DNA of 64,000 nucleotides from Thiocapsa sp. (lineage in GTDB: Bacteria > Pseudomonadota > Gammaproteobacteria > Chromatiales > Chromatiaceae). The notes beneath the pieces were generated by a model. It saw only the letters and a list, made by a program, of their open reading frames with translations. It did not search any database and was not told the origin of the DNA. This document shows, piece by piece, positions 8,093 to 19,243 of this stretch; the first letter of the stretch is position 1, and the number at the start of each line of letters is the position of its first letter. A program made the translations under genes and the position numbers. The stretch is from positions 868,001-932,000 of the forward strand of contig NZ_CP073760.1 in NCBI RefSeq assembly GCF_018399035.1. The letters are read 5' to 3'.

Positions 8093-10518
8093 CCGAATCG
8101 CCGCAGCCGTAGGCTGTTGGTGACGACGAACAGGCTCGACACGCTCATGGCGGCGGCGGCGAGCATGGGGTTGAGCAGCCATCCGGTGAGCGGGAAGAAG
8201 ACGCCGGCCGCGAGCGGGATGAGCGCGACGTTGTAGGCATAGGCCCAGAAGAAGTTGATGCGGATGGTGCGCAGCGTCTTGCGCGCCAGCGCGATCGCGG
8301 TGGCGGTGCCGCGCAGGTCGCCCTGCATCAGGATCACCTCGCCGGCCTCCACCGCGATATCGGTGCCCGTGCCGATGGCGATGCCGACATCCGCCTGCGC
8401 AAGGGCAGGGGCGTCGTTGATGCCGTCGCCGACGAAGGCGACGCGACGCCCTTCCGCTTGCAGACGCTTGACCTCGGCGGCCTTGTCCGCCGGCAGCACC
8501 TCGGCGAGGACGCGCGTGATGCCGACTTGGCGTGCGATCGCCTCGGCGGTCCGGCGACCGTCACCGGTCAGCATCCCGACCTCGAGCCCCAGCGCACGCA
8601 GTTGCGCGATCGCCTCTCTGCTGCCGGCCTTGATGGGATCCGCGACCGCAAGGACCGCGATCAGGCGTTGATCCGCCGCGACATAGAGCGGGGTTTGGCT
8701 CTCGGCGCCGAGTCGCTCGGCAACCTCGCTCGCCGAGTCCAAAGGCACCGACAGCCGCTCCATCCAGCGCCGTGCGCCGACCGCGATTCGCTGCCCGTCG
8801 ACCTGGCCCCCAATGCCGAACCCGGGCTCTGCTTCGATCTGCGTGGCCTCCGGCAGGGTCAGTCCCCGTGCCTTGGCCTCCGCGACGATGGCCGCGGCGA
8901 TCGGATGCTCGCTGTGATGCTCGACGGCAGCCGTGAGCGCCAGCGCAGCGTCCTCGTCCATGCCGTAGGCGTGGAGCGCGGTCAGCGCCGGATGGCCTTC
9001 GGTCAAGGTCCCGGTCTTGTCCAGAACGAGTGTATCGACGCGGGCCAGCGTCTCGAGCGCGGCGCCGTTGCGGACGAGGATCCCCAAGGCCGCGCCGCGT
9101 CCGGTGGCGACCATGATGGCGGTCGGGGTTGCGAGCCCCATGGCGCAGGGACAGGCGATCAGCAGCACGCTGACCGCGGCGACGAAGGCGTAGCTCAAGG
9201 GCGGCGCCGGACCCAACCACAGCCAGACCGCGAAGGTCACGAGCGCGACGACCATGACCACCGGCACGAAGACGGCCGCAATCCGGTCGGCGACGCGCTG
9301 GATCGGCGGTTTGCCGGATTGGGCGTCCTCGACCAGCCGGATGATCTGCGCCAGCACCGTCTCGGCGCCCACGCGGGTGGCGCGGTAACGGAAGGCCCCG
9401 GTTTGGTTGAGTGTGCCGCCGATGACCTCGTCTCCGGGATCCTTGCGCACCGGCACCGGCTCGCCGCTGATCATGGATTCGTCGACCCGGCTGCCGCCCT
9501 CGGTCAGGGTGCCGTCGACCGGGATGCGCTCGCCCGGTCGTACCTGGATGACGTCGCCCGGGACGACCGCGTCGGCGGGGATCTCGGTCTCGCCGTCCGG
9601 GCCGACGATACGGGCGGTCTTGGGCTGGAGGTTCACCAGACGTCGAATGGCCTGCGAGGTGCGTCCCTTGGCGACAGCCTCGAGATAACGCCCGAGCAGG
9701 ATCAGGGTGACGATGACCGCGGCGGCCTCGAAATAGAGATGGACCGTCCCGGCGGGAAACATCCCGGGCAGGGTCAGTGCCAGCAACGAGTAGAGATAGG
9801 CCGCGCCGCTGCCGAGCATGACCAGGCTGTCCATGCCGGGGCTGCGATGCCGCAGCTCGGTCAGACCCCTTAGGAGGAAGCGCCGCCCGGACCAGAAGAG
9901 CACCGGGGTGGCCAGCACCAGCTCGAGCCAGGCCCATAGGCTCGTCGGCGCCAGCGTGACCATCAGGGTATGGAGCCCCGGCACGACCATCGGCCCCATG
10001 CTGATCAGCAACAACGGCAGGGTCAGAGACGCGGCGACGCGCAGATCGCCCGCGAGCCGGCGCAGCTCCTGCCCCTTGCGCATCGCGTCCGTCTCCGCCC
10101 GTTGCTCGGGCGCCGCCGGCTCGTAGCCGGCCGCGCGGATCGCTTGGGCGATGCGCTCCGGGCTCGCCGTGGCGGGGAGATAGCCGACGGTCGCCGATTC
10201 GGTGCCGAGATTGACGGTCGCCTCGATGACGCCCGGTACGGCTTGAATGGCCCGTTCCACGCGCGCCACACAGGACGCGCAGGTCATGCCGCCGACGCCC
10301 AAGGTGACCGACTCGATCACCGGCTCGTAACCGGCGCCGCGCACCGCATCGAGCAGGGTCGGCACGCTCGCCTGGTCGAAATGCACCACCGCCATCCCGG
10401 ACGCGAGGTTCACCGTCGCCGAGTCCACGCCCGGCGCGCGGGCGATGGCGCGCTCCACCCGCGCCACGCAGGAGGCGCAGCTCATGCCGCCGACACCGAT
10501 CCGCACCTCTTGGGTCAT
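8047..10518 (-). CDS. copA: Copper-translocating P1B-type ATPase CopA
   Basis: An 823-aa inner-membrane pump that exports Cu(I) from the cytoplasm. Two N-terminal heavy-metal-associated domains carry GMSCASC (about residue 11) and GMTCASC (about 76). The membrane CPC motif (IACPCAMG, about 455) binds the ion, DKTGTLTEG (about 499) holds the phosphorylated Asp, an HP locus (SEHPIAAAI) marks the P1B class, and [10 protein letters not shown] closes the P domain. About eight membrane segments are expected. Its ATG overlaps the stop of the upstream gene as ATGA, so the two are coupled. No copper-responsive regulator gene is adjacent. Confidence 0.95.
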   Translation of the reverse strand: MTQEVRIGVGGMSCASCVARVERAIARAPGVDSATVNLASGMAVVHFDQASVPTLLDAVRGAGYEPVIESVTLGVGGMTCASCVARVERAIQAVPGVIEATVNLGTESATVGYLPATASPERIAQAIRAAGYEPAAPEQRAETDAMRKGQELRRLAGDLRVAASLTLPLLLISMGPMVVPGLHTLMVTLAPTSLWAWLELVLATPVLFWSGRRFLLRGLTELRHRSPGMDSLVMLGSGAAYLYSLLALTLPGMFPAGTVHLYFEAAAVIVTLILLGRYLEAVAKGRTSQAIRRLVNLQPKTARIVGPDGETEIPADAVVPGDVIQVRPGERIPVDGTLTEGGSRVDESMISGEPVPVRKDPGDEVIGGTLNQTGAFRYRATRVGAETVLAQIIRLVEDAQSGKPPIQRVADRIAAVFVPVVMVVALVTFAVWLWLGPAPPLSYAFVAAVSVLLIACPCAMGLATPTAIMVATGRGAALGILVRNGAALETLARVDTLVLDKTGTLTEGHPALTALHAYGMDEDAALALTAAVEHHSEHPIAAAIVAEAKARGLTLPEATQIEAEPGFGIGGQVDGQRIAVGARRWMERLSVPLDSASEVAERLGAESQTPLYVAADQRLIAVLAVADPIKAGSREAIAQLRALGLEVGMLTGDGRRTAEAIARQVGITRVLAEVLPADKAAEVKRLQAEGRRVAFVGDGINDAPALAQADVGIAIGTGTDIAVEAGEVILMQGDLRGTATAIALARKTLRTIRINFFWAYAYNVALIPLAAGVFFPLTGWLLNPMLAAAAMSVSSLFVVTNSLRLRRFGQAAQGSRQRAAKSS

Positions 10519-11063
10519 GAGTCGACCCGGCTCCAGACGCCCGGCAGCGCGAGCGGGTCGTCGACGATCTCGCCGAGAGCGCCGTCGATTACGGGCGCCA
10601 AGAGCCCGTAGCCCACTCGCCAGCGGACGGTACCGACCTGCACAGCCGCGGTCTTGGTATTGAGCTTCACCACCTCTCCGAACCGCTCCTGTCCATCGCG
10701 GCCCTTGAAGGCGACCCGATCACCGACGCTCAGACGATTGCGGTCGATCGCTTGGCGCTTCTGCGTCGCGATGGTGACGTCCGCGCCGTCCAGATCGATC
10801 TGATAGAAGGGAATGCTCCAGCGTTTTCCGTCGCCGAGATTCCGGATCTCGGCACGGGTCCGGTTGATCCGCAACAGCGTGGCCTCCTGCAGTCGATTTT
10901 CGACGTAGTCGAACCAACGCACAGTTTGACCGACACGCAGCGCTTGCTTCACGGCACGGACGCGCTTCGGATCGTCGAGCTGGTTGCTGATGGCCGCGTT
11001 CAAGCGATAGAGCTCGAACAGGCTGGCCTGACCCAGCGCGTCCATGACCTCGGTGTAGTTCAT
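10515..11063 (-). CDS. Hypothetical protein coupled to copA
   Basis: A 182-aa cytoplasmic protein. The N-terminus ([19 protein letters not shown]) is helical. The rest is beta-rich with two similar barrel-like segments ([14 protein letters not shown] and [19 protein letters not shown]), which look like KOW/Tudor-type small barrels. That fold reading is inference. The stop codon overlaps the copA start (ATGA), indicating one operon. I do not know a function; a regulatory or nucleic-acid-binding role is possible. Confidence 0.65.
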   Translation of the reverse strand: MNYTEVMDALGQASLFELYRLNAAISNQLDDPKRVRAVKQALRVGQTVRWFDYVENRLQEATLLRINRTRAEIRNLGDGKRWSIPFYQIDLDGADVTIATQKRQAIDRNRLSVGDRVAFKGRDGQERFGEVVKLNTKTAAVQVGTVRWRVGYGLLAPVIDGALGEIVDDPLALPGVWSRVDS

Positions 11064-11353
11064 GTCGACATCTCCGGTATCTGCGAGGATGCCCGCCCGC
11101 CTGCTGTGACAGGAGAAGGTGCGGGATCGGCTGTTGTCATTCTAGCGACGATCGCACGCCCCGGGTGCAATGGATTGCCGAGTCATCGGTTAGACTTAAT
11201 CATCACGGTGCGACGATGTGCGGCAAGGCTTGCCGGCAATCGGTCGATCCCCGACCAGACGGATCGACCTCGTTACAACCAATCAATCGCGTGTCCGAGC
11301 GTATTCGCGCGAAGGCTCGACAGCATTGGCTAGGGTGTGAACTGGAGAGGGTG

Positions 11354-12736
11354 ATGATGGACCAAACGAATGTCGACGCTGAACGCACCGCGGTGGATGC
11401 CGATGTCCCGACGGTCGAGCTGATCCTCGAGGTCGCGCCCAAGATCTCCTTCGCAACGCATCAATGCGACGCCCCGGTCGTGGTTGCGCTCTGCGTGCGC
11501 AGCGCATGCGACCGAGATCTCGACGCGCTGAGGCTTCGGCTCGTCGCGGAGCCACCCGTGTTCGCCGCCCGCACCTGGAGCCTCGACCGTCTCGGCGCGA
11601 GACAGGAGATCCGCGTGCGCGACCGCCGCGTCCAGCTGGCGGGCAGTCTGCTTGACGGGCTCACCGAACGAATGCGCGCCGATCTGAGACTCGAGCTGAT
11701 TCATGACGAGGTGATCCTCGCGAGCCTGGATCGTCGGATCATCGCCTTGGCGCGCAACGAATGGGGCGGTGCCGCAACCATGCCCGAGCTGCTCGGCGCC
11801 TTTGTGATGCCGAACGATCCTGCCGTAGCGCACCTGCTCAAGGATGCGGCGCGGGCGCTCGAGGCGTCCGAGCGCAAGGCGACGCTCGAGGGCTATCAGG
11901 AGAAGTCGCGCAAGCGGGTCTGGGAGCTGCTCGCGGGCATCTGGTCCGCCGTCGGCGCACGTCGGCTGACCTACGCGGAGCCTCCCGCGAGCTTCGAGAC
12001 CGCGGGTCAGAAGGTGCGAACCCCGTCGGACATCGAGATCCAGGGCCTTGCAACCTGTCTTGACCTCGCGCTCTTGTTCGCCGCCGCGATCGAGCAGATC
12101 GGACTCAATCCACTCATCGTCTTCACCAAAGGCCATGCCTTTTGCGGCGCCTGGCTCCAGCCCCAGACGCTGCCGACCCTGACGGTCGACGACCCCGCCG
12201 AGCTTCGCAAGGCGATCGATCAGCAGGAGCTGGTGCTCTTCGAGACGACCCTCGCCGCGGTCGGCCATGCGCTGCCCTTCGCCAAGGCGGTGGCTCAGGG
12301 GCGGCGCCGGATCGACGAGGAGCATGACAACGACTTTGTCTATGCGCTCGACATCAAGCAGGCGCGGGGACGCCAGATCCAGCCCTTGACGTCGATCGTG
12401 ATCCGCGGCGAATCGAGTGGCCCGGAAGACGGTGCAGAGACGACGCCCCCGGTCGATATCCCGCCCGACTTGCCAGGCTTCGATCTGGGTATCGGCGCAG
12501 ACCCGATCCCGGAGACACCCGCCGAGCGGATCGATCTGTGGAAACGCAAACTGCTTGATCTCACCAAGCGCAACCGATTGCTGAACCTGCGCCCGTCCAA
12601 TACGGCGATCCCGATCTTTTGTCCCGATCCGGCCGCACTCGAGGATCGGATCGCGCGGGGACAACGCATCGGCATCGTTCCCCGCCGCCGCGGCAGGCTT
12701 CGGACGGTGCGCCGGACGCGGAGCTGCATCTGCTGA
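11354..12736 (+). CDS. DUF4011/helicase giant protein, N-terminal part (frameshifted gene)
   Basis: The first ~445 codons of one giant gene. The start (ATG 11354) follows GGAGAGG; longer frames back to 11165 lack protein character. The N-terminal half is alpha/beta and includes a papain-like-looking segment (GLATCLDLALLFAAAIEQIG, then FTKGHAFCGAWL). Then the DUF4011 entry motif (LWKRKLLDLTKRNRLLNLR) starts at about residue 393. The frame fails after IARGQRIGIVP: adding one base in the C4 run at 12680-12683 leads directly into the next piece. Product probably incomplete unless the shift is a sequencing error. Confidence 0.75.
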   Translation: MMDQTNVDAERTAVDADVPTVELILEVAPKISFATHQCDAPVVVALCVRSACDRDLDALRLRLVAEPPVFAARTWSLDRLGARQEIRVRDRRVQLAGSLLDGLTERMRADLRLELIHDEVILASLDRRIIALARNEWGGAATMPELLGAFVMPNDPAVAHLLKDAARALEASERKATLEGYQEKSRKRVWELLAGIWSAVGARRLTYAEPPASFETAGQKVRTPSDIEIQGLATCLDLALLFAAAIEQIGLNPLIVFTKGHAFCGAWLQPQTLPTLTVDDPAELRKAIDQQELVLFETTLAAVGHALPFAKAVAQGRRRIDEEHDNDFVYALDIKQARGRQIQPLTSIVIRGESSGPEDGAETTPPVDIPPDLPGFDLGIGADPIPETPAERIDLWKRKLLDLTKRNRLLNLRPSNTAIPIFCPDPAALEDRIARGQRIGIVPRRRGRLRTVRRTRSCIC

Positions 12737-15700
12737 AGACAGGCGACGATCTGTCCGAGACGATCGCGCGGGATGCCTTGGAGCGCAATCAGATCATTGC
12801 CAATACGGACTCGCGAGTCCTGGAAAAGGGCGTGCTGGAACTCTTCCGCAAGGCGCGATCCGATGTCGAGGAGGGCGGTTCCAATACGCTGTTTCTTGCA
12901 CTCGGCGCCTTGCGGTGGCGTCCGCCGGGCGAGACCGCGCGGCATTACCGTGCACCTTTGATCCTGTTGCCGGTGCGATTGGAGCGCAAGAGCGCCGCGT
13001 CCAAGCCCTTCCTCTTGGGGCATGACGACGAGACCGTCTTCAATCTCACGCTGATCGAGATGCTGCGTCAGGAGTTCGACGTGAACCTCTCGGATCTCGC
13101 CGGCGCGCTTCCGAGCGACGAGCATGGCGTGGATGTCAGACAGGTCTGGAACCTCGTGCGTGCACGCGTGCGCGAGGTGCCGGGCTTCGAGGTGGTGGAG
13201 GAGGTCACGCTGAGCACCTTCTCCTTTGCCAAATACCTCATGTGGAAAGACCTGGCGGACCGCACCGACGCGCTTAAGGGAAACACCTTCGTGCGCCACC
13301 TCATCGAGACGCCGCGTGAAGCCTATCAGGGCGGTGCGCGCTTTATCGCACCACGCGAGATCGACGAGCGGATCGATCCCGCAGCGCTCTTTGCGCCGCT
13401 CAATGCCGACAGCGCGCAGATCGTGGCGATCCATGCCTCGTCCGAGGACGGCGATTTCGTCCTCGAAGGCCCTCCGGGCACGGGTAAATCGGAGACGATC
13501 GGCAACATCATCGCCCATAACCTTGCCTGCGGGCGCCGCGTGCTCTTCGTGTCCGAAAAAATGGCCGCGTTGGACGTGGTCTATCGGCGACTCAAAGGCC
13601 GCGGGCTCGGCGCCTTTTGTCTCGAGCTGCATTCCAACAAGGCCAATAAGCGCGAGGTGCTTCAGCAGCTCGGCAATGCCTGGGACAGCGCCGGCGAGAA
13701 GACCGCCGAGACCTGGCATCGCAAGGCCGAGACCCTGCGGCAGACGCGCGATCGCCTCAACGGGCTGGTCCATGCGTTGCACGAGCCCGGCCCGGCAGGG
13801 ATCAGCCCGCGCGATGCGATCGGTCGTGCCCTGCGTTGGCGAGATCTACACCCGGTCGCGCTCGACTGGGGCGCGGATCTTCGGCGACCGGATCGGGCAG
13901 CGACGCCGGAGGCGCTGGCAGAACAGATCGAGCGCGCGCGGCGGATTGGCCAGGCGTTCAGCCGGATCACGCCCGTGGATAGCACGGCATTTGCGCGGAT
14001 CGGTAGAAAAGACTGGTCGTTCGGCTGGCAGGAGAATGCGATCGAGCACGCACGAGCGACGCTCAGGACACTGCACAGGCTGCGAGAAGCACGCGGGCTT
14101 TTTTGCGCGCGCACCGGCCTGGCGGCGGGTGACTCGCTGGCGGAGTTGGCTGCGCTCGTCGAGGTGGCCGCCCTGCTGCCGCGCTGTGCAGGTGTCGATG
14201 TCGGGTATGCCTTGGCGCCCGACGGCAAGGCGGCGCTCGAGACACTCAACGAGGCATTGCGCGCTCTTGCCGATCATCGCGAGGAGATGGCGGGTCTCCC
14301 CGCACCGACGCGAGAGACGGTGATCGAGACGGCCCCGGCCGAGGAATGGCGGATCACCCGTGAGGCCGCGGTGCAGCGGTTCTGGCCGATGCGCGTCATC
14401 GCGCGGCGCAGACTCCGCGGAGAGATCCTGGCGCATTTGGTCTGGTCGAAGAAGCTCGCGGCTCCGGAGAACGCCATCGAGACGATCCTGGGTCTGCAGG
14501 GACGCATGACACACATCGCCCGACTGACGGCGGATCTGCCGGCGCGAACGCCTTGGCGCGGTCTCGACACGGATCTCGCACGCGCCTCGGCAGAGCAGGA
14601 AACCGGTGTTGCGGCACGCGCCTGTTTGTTGGGACTCGCCGGCCACGGGGGAGACCTCGTCACACTGCGCGAGCAGCTCCGGCGCCTTCTTGTCGACGGG
14701 CGCGACCTGCTTGAGCCCGGTCTGGCGATTCCAGCGGCAGCGAGCGATCTGATCGCCGCGTTCGAGACCTTCACGAGAGTATTCGAGTCCTTCCGCACCG
14801 AGGCGGTTATCGCCGATGAGGTGGGTAGGATCGAGGAGATCGCCGCTGCAGCCGAGGCAGTCACGACGCGGGCTGCGCGCTTGAATTACTGGTGCGGATG
14901 GATCGCGGCGCGACGCGACGGCGAGGCATACGGACTCGGCCCTCTGATCGGCGCGCTCGAAGGCGGCTTGATCGCACACGACACGACGACCGAGATCATC
15001 AAGACCGCTTACTGTCGCTGGGCGGCGCCCCTGATGATCGACGAGCGGCCCGAGCTACGCACCTTCTCGGCCGTGCAGCACGAGGACCTCATTGCGACCT
15101 TCCGCGCGCTCGATCGGGAGCTGGCCGACATCACCGCCGACTACATCCGTGCATCGCTTTCGCAGGCGATCCCGCGCAAGGACGCGCCGCAGACCCCGAA
15201 GGGTCTCGGGGTGCTGGCGCGGGAGCTGCAAAAGAAGACTCGGCACAAGCCGATTCGCCAACTCATCGGCGAGATGGGCGATGGCCTGCTGACACTCACG
15301 CCCTGTTTGATGATGAGTCCGCTGTCGGTCGCTCAGTTTCTCCCGGCGGATCAGGCGTTGTTCGATCTGGTCGTGTTCGACGAGGCATCGCAGATCACGG
15401 TACCGGACGCCATCGGTGCGATCGCGCGCGGGCGTCGTGTCATCGTCGTCGGTGATCCCAAACAGATGCCGCCGACCAGCTTTTTCGACAAAGCGGCCGA
15501 CGACGAGGATCAGGACACCGGTGACCTCGAAAGCATCCTCGACGAGGCGCTCGCCGCCCGCGCGCCCCATCACCGGCTGACCGGGCATTACCGGAGTCGT
15601 CACGAGAGCCTGATCGCGTTCTCGAACCATGCCTACTACAACGCATCCTTAGTCACCTATCCCGCGGCGGACACGCGCGACAGCGCGATCTCCCTGCGCC

Positions 15701-17280
15701 GGGTCGATGGCATCTACGCCAAGGGCAAGTCTCGCACCAACCCGATCGAGGCCGGGGCGCTGGTCACCGAGATCCTGCGTCGGCTTCGGGATCCGCGTCT
15801 GTCGCACCTGTCGATCGGGGTGGTGACCCTCAACAGCGAGCAACAGCGCCTCGTCGAGGATCTGCTGGACCAGGAGCGGCGGGGCGATCCGGACCTGGAG
15901 CGCTTTTTCGGCGACGAGATCCAAGCCCCGGTGTTCGTAAAGAATCTCGAGACCGTGCAAGGTGACCAGCGCGATGTGATCATGCTCAGCATCGGCTATG
16001 GTCCGACCGAGCCGGGTGCCCGCACCCTGTCCATGAACTTCGGGCCGCTCAATCGGCAGGGCGGCGAGCGACGGCTCAATGTCGCCATCACCCGCGCCAC
16101 CACGGAGGTGATGGTCTTCGCCAGCTTCGGGCCTGAGATGATCGACCTGACGCGCACCAGCGCGCGTGCCGTCCAGGATTTGAAACACTACCTCGAGTTT
16201 GCCGAGCGCGGCCCGGTCGCCTTGGGCGCGGCGATCACGCTTGTCGGGCGTCGCGAGTACGACAGTGATTTCGAGATGGCGGTCGCCGAAGGACTGCGGC
16301 GGTATGGATGGGATATCCGCACCCAGATCGGCGTGTCGAAGTTTCGTGTCGATCTCGGCGTCGTCCATCCCGATGCACCGGGTCGGTTTCTCGCCGGGAT
16401 CGAGTGCGACGGAGCGACCTATCACAGCTCTCCCTCGGCGCGCGACCGCGACCGGGTCCGTCACATTATCCTGGAGCAGCTCGGGTGGCGACTGCTGCGG
16501 CTGTGGTCGACCGATTTCTTTTTGGATCCGGCGGCCAGTCTGGATGGTCTCGACACCAAACTGCGTGGGTTGCTCGAAGCGGATCGGGCGGCGGTGGAGA
16601 CCGAGGCCGAGTCCTCAACCGAAGCGTCCGTGCCGCCTGTGCCACCGATGGCGTCACCGGCTCAGGGGTCGGACATCGCGGCTGCCGAGGAGGCGCTCGA
16701 TGAGGTGCCGGAATCGAGCGACGGTCACGTGTCCGCGATCAAGGTTCAGCGCTTTGCTCGGGGGCCGGTCGCACCGGGCGATTCGGAACCCCGGTCGGTG
16801 CAGTCGGAGCTGCTCCTCGATGCCGCGGGGTTTTATGCTCCTGAGTACGCGCCGACCTTGCGCGTATTGGTGATGCAGATCATCGAGCGTGAGGCGCCCG
16901 TGACCCTGCGGCGCATCGCGACGCTCCTCGCACGTGCGCATGGCTTCCAACGGACAGGTTCTGAGATCGTTCGGGTCTGTCGCGAGGCGGCGCTCCGGGT
17001 CGGCTCCTTGGAAAGCGCCGCCGACGGACAAGAGGTCGTCTGGTCGCGCGAAGACGACGGCGTGGCGATCATGCCGTTCCGAGGTCTATCGGTCGACGGG
17101 GTCGAGCGCGATTGGTCGGATGTACCCTATCCGGAAAAACTCGGGCTTGCGCGGGCGATACTCGAGCAAGGTGCCGATGATCCCGTTCGTGCGATGGCGC
17201 AGAGCTTGGGCATGGGGCGCCTCGGCTCGGTGCTGCGAGTGGAGCTCCACGCGCTTCTCGCTGCTGCGGGGTCGGGTTAA
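12619..17280 (+). CDS. DUF4011/SF1 helicase/Vsr-like nuclease/DUF3320 protein, C-terminal part (frameshifted gene)
   Basis: The main part of the giant gene; family-like sequence begins about 12690 (DAELHLLKTGDDLS). Order: rest of DUF4011; SF1 helicase motifs I (GPPGTGKSET, 13474-13500), II (FDEASQI), III (VGDPKQMPP), IV (GHYRSRHESLI) and VI (NVAITRATTEV); a PD-(D/E)xK or Vsr-like nuclease region (EYDSDFEMAV ... FRVDLGV ... GIECDGATYH); and a C-terminal DUF3320-like domain. Similar proteins occur in defence islands, and I recall this architecture listed as an anti-phage system (Hhe), not verified here. Translation of this piece alone would need an internal start. Confidence 0.8.
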   Translation: MSRSGRTRGSDRAGTTHRHRSPPPRQASDGAPDAELHLLKTGDDLSETIARDALERNQIIANTDSRVLEKGVLELFRKARSDVEEGGSNTLFLALGALRWRPPGETARHYRAPLILLPVRLERKSAASKPFLLGHDDETVFNLTLIEMLRQEFDVNLSDLAGALPSDEHGVDVRQVWNLVRARVREVPGFEVVEEVTLSTFSFAKYLMWKDLADRTDALKGNTFVRHLIETPREAYQGGARFIAPREIDERIDPAALFAPLNADSAQIVAIHASSEDGDFVLEGPPGTGKSETIGNIIAHNLACGRRVLFVSEKMAALDVVYRRLKGRGLGAFCLELHSNKANKREVLQQLGNAWDSAGEKTAETWHRKAETLRQTRDRLNGLVHALHEPGPAGISPRDAIGRALRWRDLHPVALDWGADLRRPDRAATPEALAEQIERARRIGQAFSRITPVDSTAFARIGRKDWSFGWQENAIEHARATLRTLHRLREARGLFCARTGLAAGDSLAELAALVEVAALLPRCAGVDVGYALAPDGKAALETLNEALRALADHREEMAGLPAPTRETVIETAPAEEWRITREAAVQRFWPMRVIARRRLRGEILAHLVWSKKLAAPENAIETILGLQGRMTHIARLTADLPARTPWRGLDTDLARASAEQETGVAARACLLGLAGHGGDLVTLREQLRRLLVDGRDLLEPGLAIPAAASDLIAAFETFTRVFESFRTEAVIADEVGRIEEIAAAAEAVTTRAARLNYWCGWIAARRDGEAYGLGPLIGALEGGLIAHDTTTEIIKTAYCRWAAPLMIDERPELRTFSAVQHEDLIATFRALDRELADITADYIRASLSQAIPRKDAPQTPKGLGVLARELQKKTRHKPIRQLIGEMGDGLLTLTPCLMMSPLSVAQFLPADQALFDLVVFDEASQITVPDAIGAIARGRRVIVVGDPKQMPPTSFFDKAADDEDQDTGDLESILDEALAARAPHHRLTGHYRSRHESLIAFSNHAYYNASLVTYPAADTRDSAISLRRVDGIYAKGKSRTNPIEAGALVTEILRRLRDPRLSHLSIGVVTLNSEQQRLVEDLLDQERRGDPDLERFFGDEIQAPVFVKNLETVQGDQRDVIMLSIGYGPTEPGARTLSMNFGPLNRQGGERRLNVAITRATTEVMVFASFGPEMIDLTRTSARAVQDLKHYLEFAERGPVALGAAITLVGRREYDSDFEMAVAEGLRRYGWDIRTQIGVSKFRVDLGVVHPDAPGRFLAGIECDGATYHSSPSARDRDRVRHIILEQLGWRLLRLWSTDFFLDPAASLDGLDTKLRGLLEADRAAVETEAESSTEASVPPVPPMASPAQGSDIAAAEEALDEVPESSDGHVSAIKVQRFARGPVAPGDSEPRSVQSELLLDAAGFYAPEYAPTLRVLVMQIIEREAPVTLRRIATLLARAHGFQRTGSEIVRVCREAALRVGSLESAADGQEVVWSREDDGVAIMPFRGLSVDGVERDWSDVPYPEKLGLARAILEQGADDPVRAMAQSLGMGRLGSVLRVELHALLAAAGSG

Positions 17281-17338
17281 GCCTTGCACTGCCGCTTTGC
17301 GCACGACGGTTCGGATCGCTCGCCCGATGCGGGAGACC

Positions 17339-19243
17339 TTAGAGCATGGGCCTTGGCTCGTCGAGCGGCAACGCAGAGTCGGCGGCCCTGAATCCGGGTG
17401 TGGGCTCCAGACGGCGCAGGGCATGTTGGGCGCCGCCGAAGATGTCGCGGCCGATGACGCGGAGTGCTGCGAGCCAGGCGGAGGATTCGGCGCAGGCGGC
17501 GGCTTGGTCAGCGGGATCGCGGCAGGTGGTCACCGTTGCGCCGTCGTCGATGAAGTGTAGGCCGGGCAGCGGGCGGATTGCCGGTGCGCCGGTCTCGGGG
17601 GCGGTCAAGGCTATCATCGAGGGGCGCGTGTCGCCCAAGAGTCGGAGCAACAGCCCCGGAAGCTGGTACAAGGGCAGGTCGCCGGTCTCGAGAACGCCGC
17701 GGCGTCCGTCGATCAGGATCAAGGGGGTTGCAACCAGGGTGCGGAACATCGCGTCGGTGAACTCGGCGCGGCTCGAGGCCAGGAGGCCGGATTCCCGGAA
17801 GCCTCCGAACTGGTTGCCGAGCGCCGGGAGATGGTCGCCGAAGAGGACGATCAGCCCGTCCGGGTCGCGTCGGCGCAGCTCGCGCAGGAAGTCCATCAAC
17901 TCGCGCGACTTGTAGTACATGGTATTGGCGTACGCCTCCACCGTCTCGTGCCCCTCGGCGGCGCTGATGAGGTTCGGGCGTTGCGCGTTGAGCGGGTAGG
18001 GCAGATGTCCGAAGTAGGTCAGGACATAGTTGAAGACGGGCGTGGGTCCTTGCAGCTGTGGTCCGAGCCGGTCGAGGACCTGCCGATACAGCGATGCGTC
18101 GCTCAGGAACGAGCGATTCATGTCGTCGAGCTCGAAGTCGCCGTCGGACCAATAGGTGTCGAATCCGATGCGACGATAGGCGTTGACACGGTTCCAAAAG
18201 GACGCCGCGTTGGGGTGCGATGCGAACGACCGGTAGCCGGCGCTTGCCAAATGGCTCGGTAGACAGGGCGCTTTGTTGCGCAGTCCGCCCTCGAAGAAGA
18301 CGTTGTCGCGCTCGACCGGGAAGCCGCAGAGGATCTCGAACTCGGTGTTGGCGGTGTAGCCGCCGAAGACAGGCGCGAGGGCATGGGCGTGTCCCGAGGC
18401 GGCCCAAAGCGCGCGGAAGGCCGGATCGAGAGGATCCGCCGAGAGCGCGGACGCGGTCAGCAGCATCGGATCCCAGAAGGACTCGAGCACGATCATATGG
18501 AGATTACGGCTCGGGCCCGCCGGGCTTGCGACCTTGATCAGGTCGCTCGGAGTCGCGGCGCCGAGTCGCGCAAGTGCCGCTTCGACGTCGCCGGGCGTCG
18601 GGGCGGGTTCGCGCCGGGCGCGGCTGCGCACGCCCTCCTGCAGGAGCTGCAACGGGAGACCCCGCGCCTCGAAGTTGCCTCTTTGGTTCCACACCGAGTT
18701 GCCGAACTGCGTGTCCAGCTTAAGGCTTGCCGGCTCCGGGAAGGCAACAAGCAGTGCGACGGCGAGCCCGATGACGGCAAGATTGACCCGGGACCAAGCC
18801 CGACGCCAGGCGATCATCCACCACAGCAGGATCGTCGGGACCGCCACCATGAGTGCAGCCCCCGCGAGCTGCCATCCCTCGAGCAGCAGAAACATGTTCT
18901 TGGCGGCGACGAAATCGTCCGGCATCAGGGGGCCGCCCAGGGTCGACATCTTGAGTGCATTGCCGAGGGTCAGCGCGGTGAACAGGGCCGCCGTGCCGAG
19001 TGCAAAGCGCGCGAGGCTGCTCGACATGCCGTAGAGCAGGGCACCGATCACGAGGTGCGCGATCAGGTCCGCCCGAAAGGCATCGGGTCCGGGCTTGACC
19101 TCGAAGAGGAGATCCATGAGCGCCTGCGCAGTGAGATACCAGGCCGCGACGAAGAGCATCGCGCCGATCCAGCCGAGGACTCGGCGGAGCCCGCTCGGAA
19201 GAGGAGTCGAAAGACGGAGTTGGTTCATCGGTACTCGGGTCAT
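17339..19243 (-). CDS. LTA-synthase/phosphoglycerol-transferase-like sulfatase-fold membrane protein
   Basis: A 634-aa inner-membrane protein. About five hydrophobic segments fill residues 20-175. A periplasmic alkaline-phosphatase-superfamily domain follows: the first metal site is in MIVLESFWDP, the likely nucleophile Thr in GGYTANTEFEILCG, then SDGDFELDD and the second metal site FGDHLPALG. The family moves phosphoglycerol or phosphoethanolamine head groups onto glycans or lipids (LtaS, OpgB); a Gram-negative would more likely use it on periplasmic glucans. Start at 19243 is supported by AGGGA seven bases upstream. Convergent with the helicase gene. Confidence 0.8.
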   Translation of the reverse strand: MTRVPMNQLRLSTPLPSGLRRVLGWIGAMLFVAAWYLTAQALMDLLFEVKPGPDAFRADLIAHLVIGALLYGMSSSLARFALGTAALFTALTLGNALKMSTLGGPLMPDDFVAAKNMFLLLEGWQLAGAALMVAVPTILLWWMIAWRRAWSRVNLAVIGLAVALLVAFPEPASLKLDTQFGNSVWNQRGNFEARGLPLQLLQEGVRSRARREPAPTPGDVEAALARLGAATPSDLIKVASPAGPSRNLHMIVLESFWDPMLLTASALSADPLDPAFRALWAASGHAHALAPVFGGYTANTEFEILCGFPVERDNVFFEGGLRNKAPCLPSHLASAGYRSFASHPNAASFWNRVNAYRRIGFDTYWSDGDFELDDMNRSFLSDASLYRQVLDRLGPQLQGPTPVFNYVLTYFGHLPYPLNAQRPNLISAAEGHETVEAYANTMYYKSRELMDFLRELRRRDPDGLIVLFGDHLPALGNQFGGFRESGLLASSRAEFTDAMFRTLVATPLILIDGRRGVLETGDLPLYQLPGLLLRLLGDTRPSMIALTAPETGAPAIRPLPGLHFIDDGATVTTCRDPADQAAACAESSAWLAALRVIGRDIFGGAQHALRRLEPTPGFRAADSALPLDEPRPML

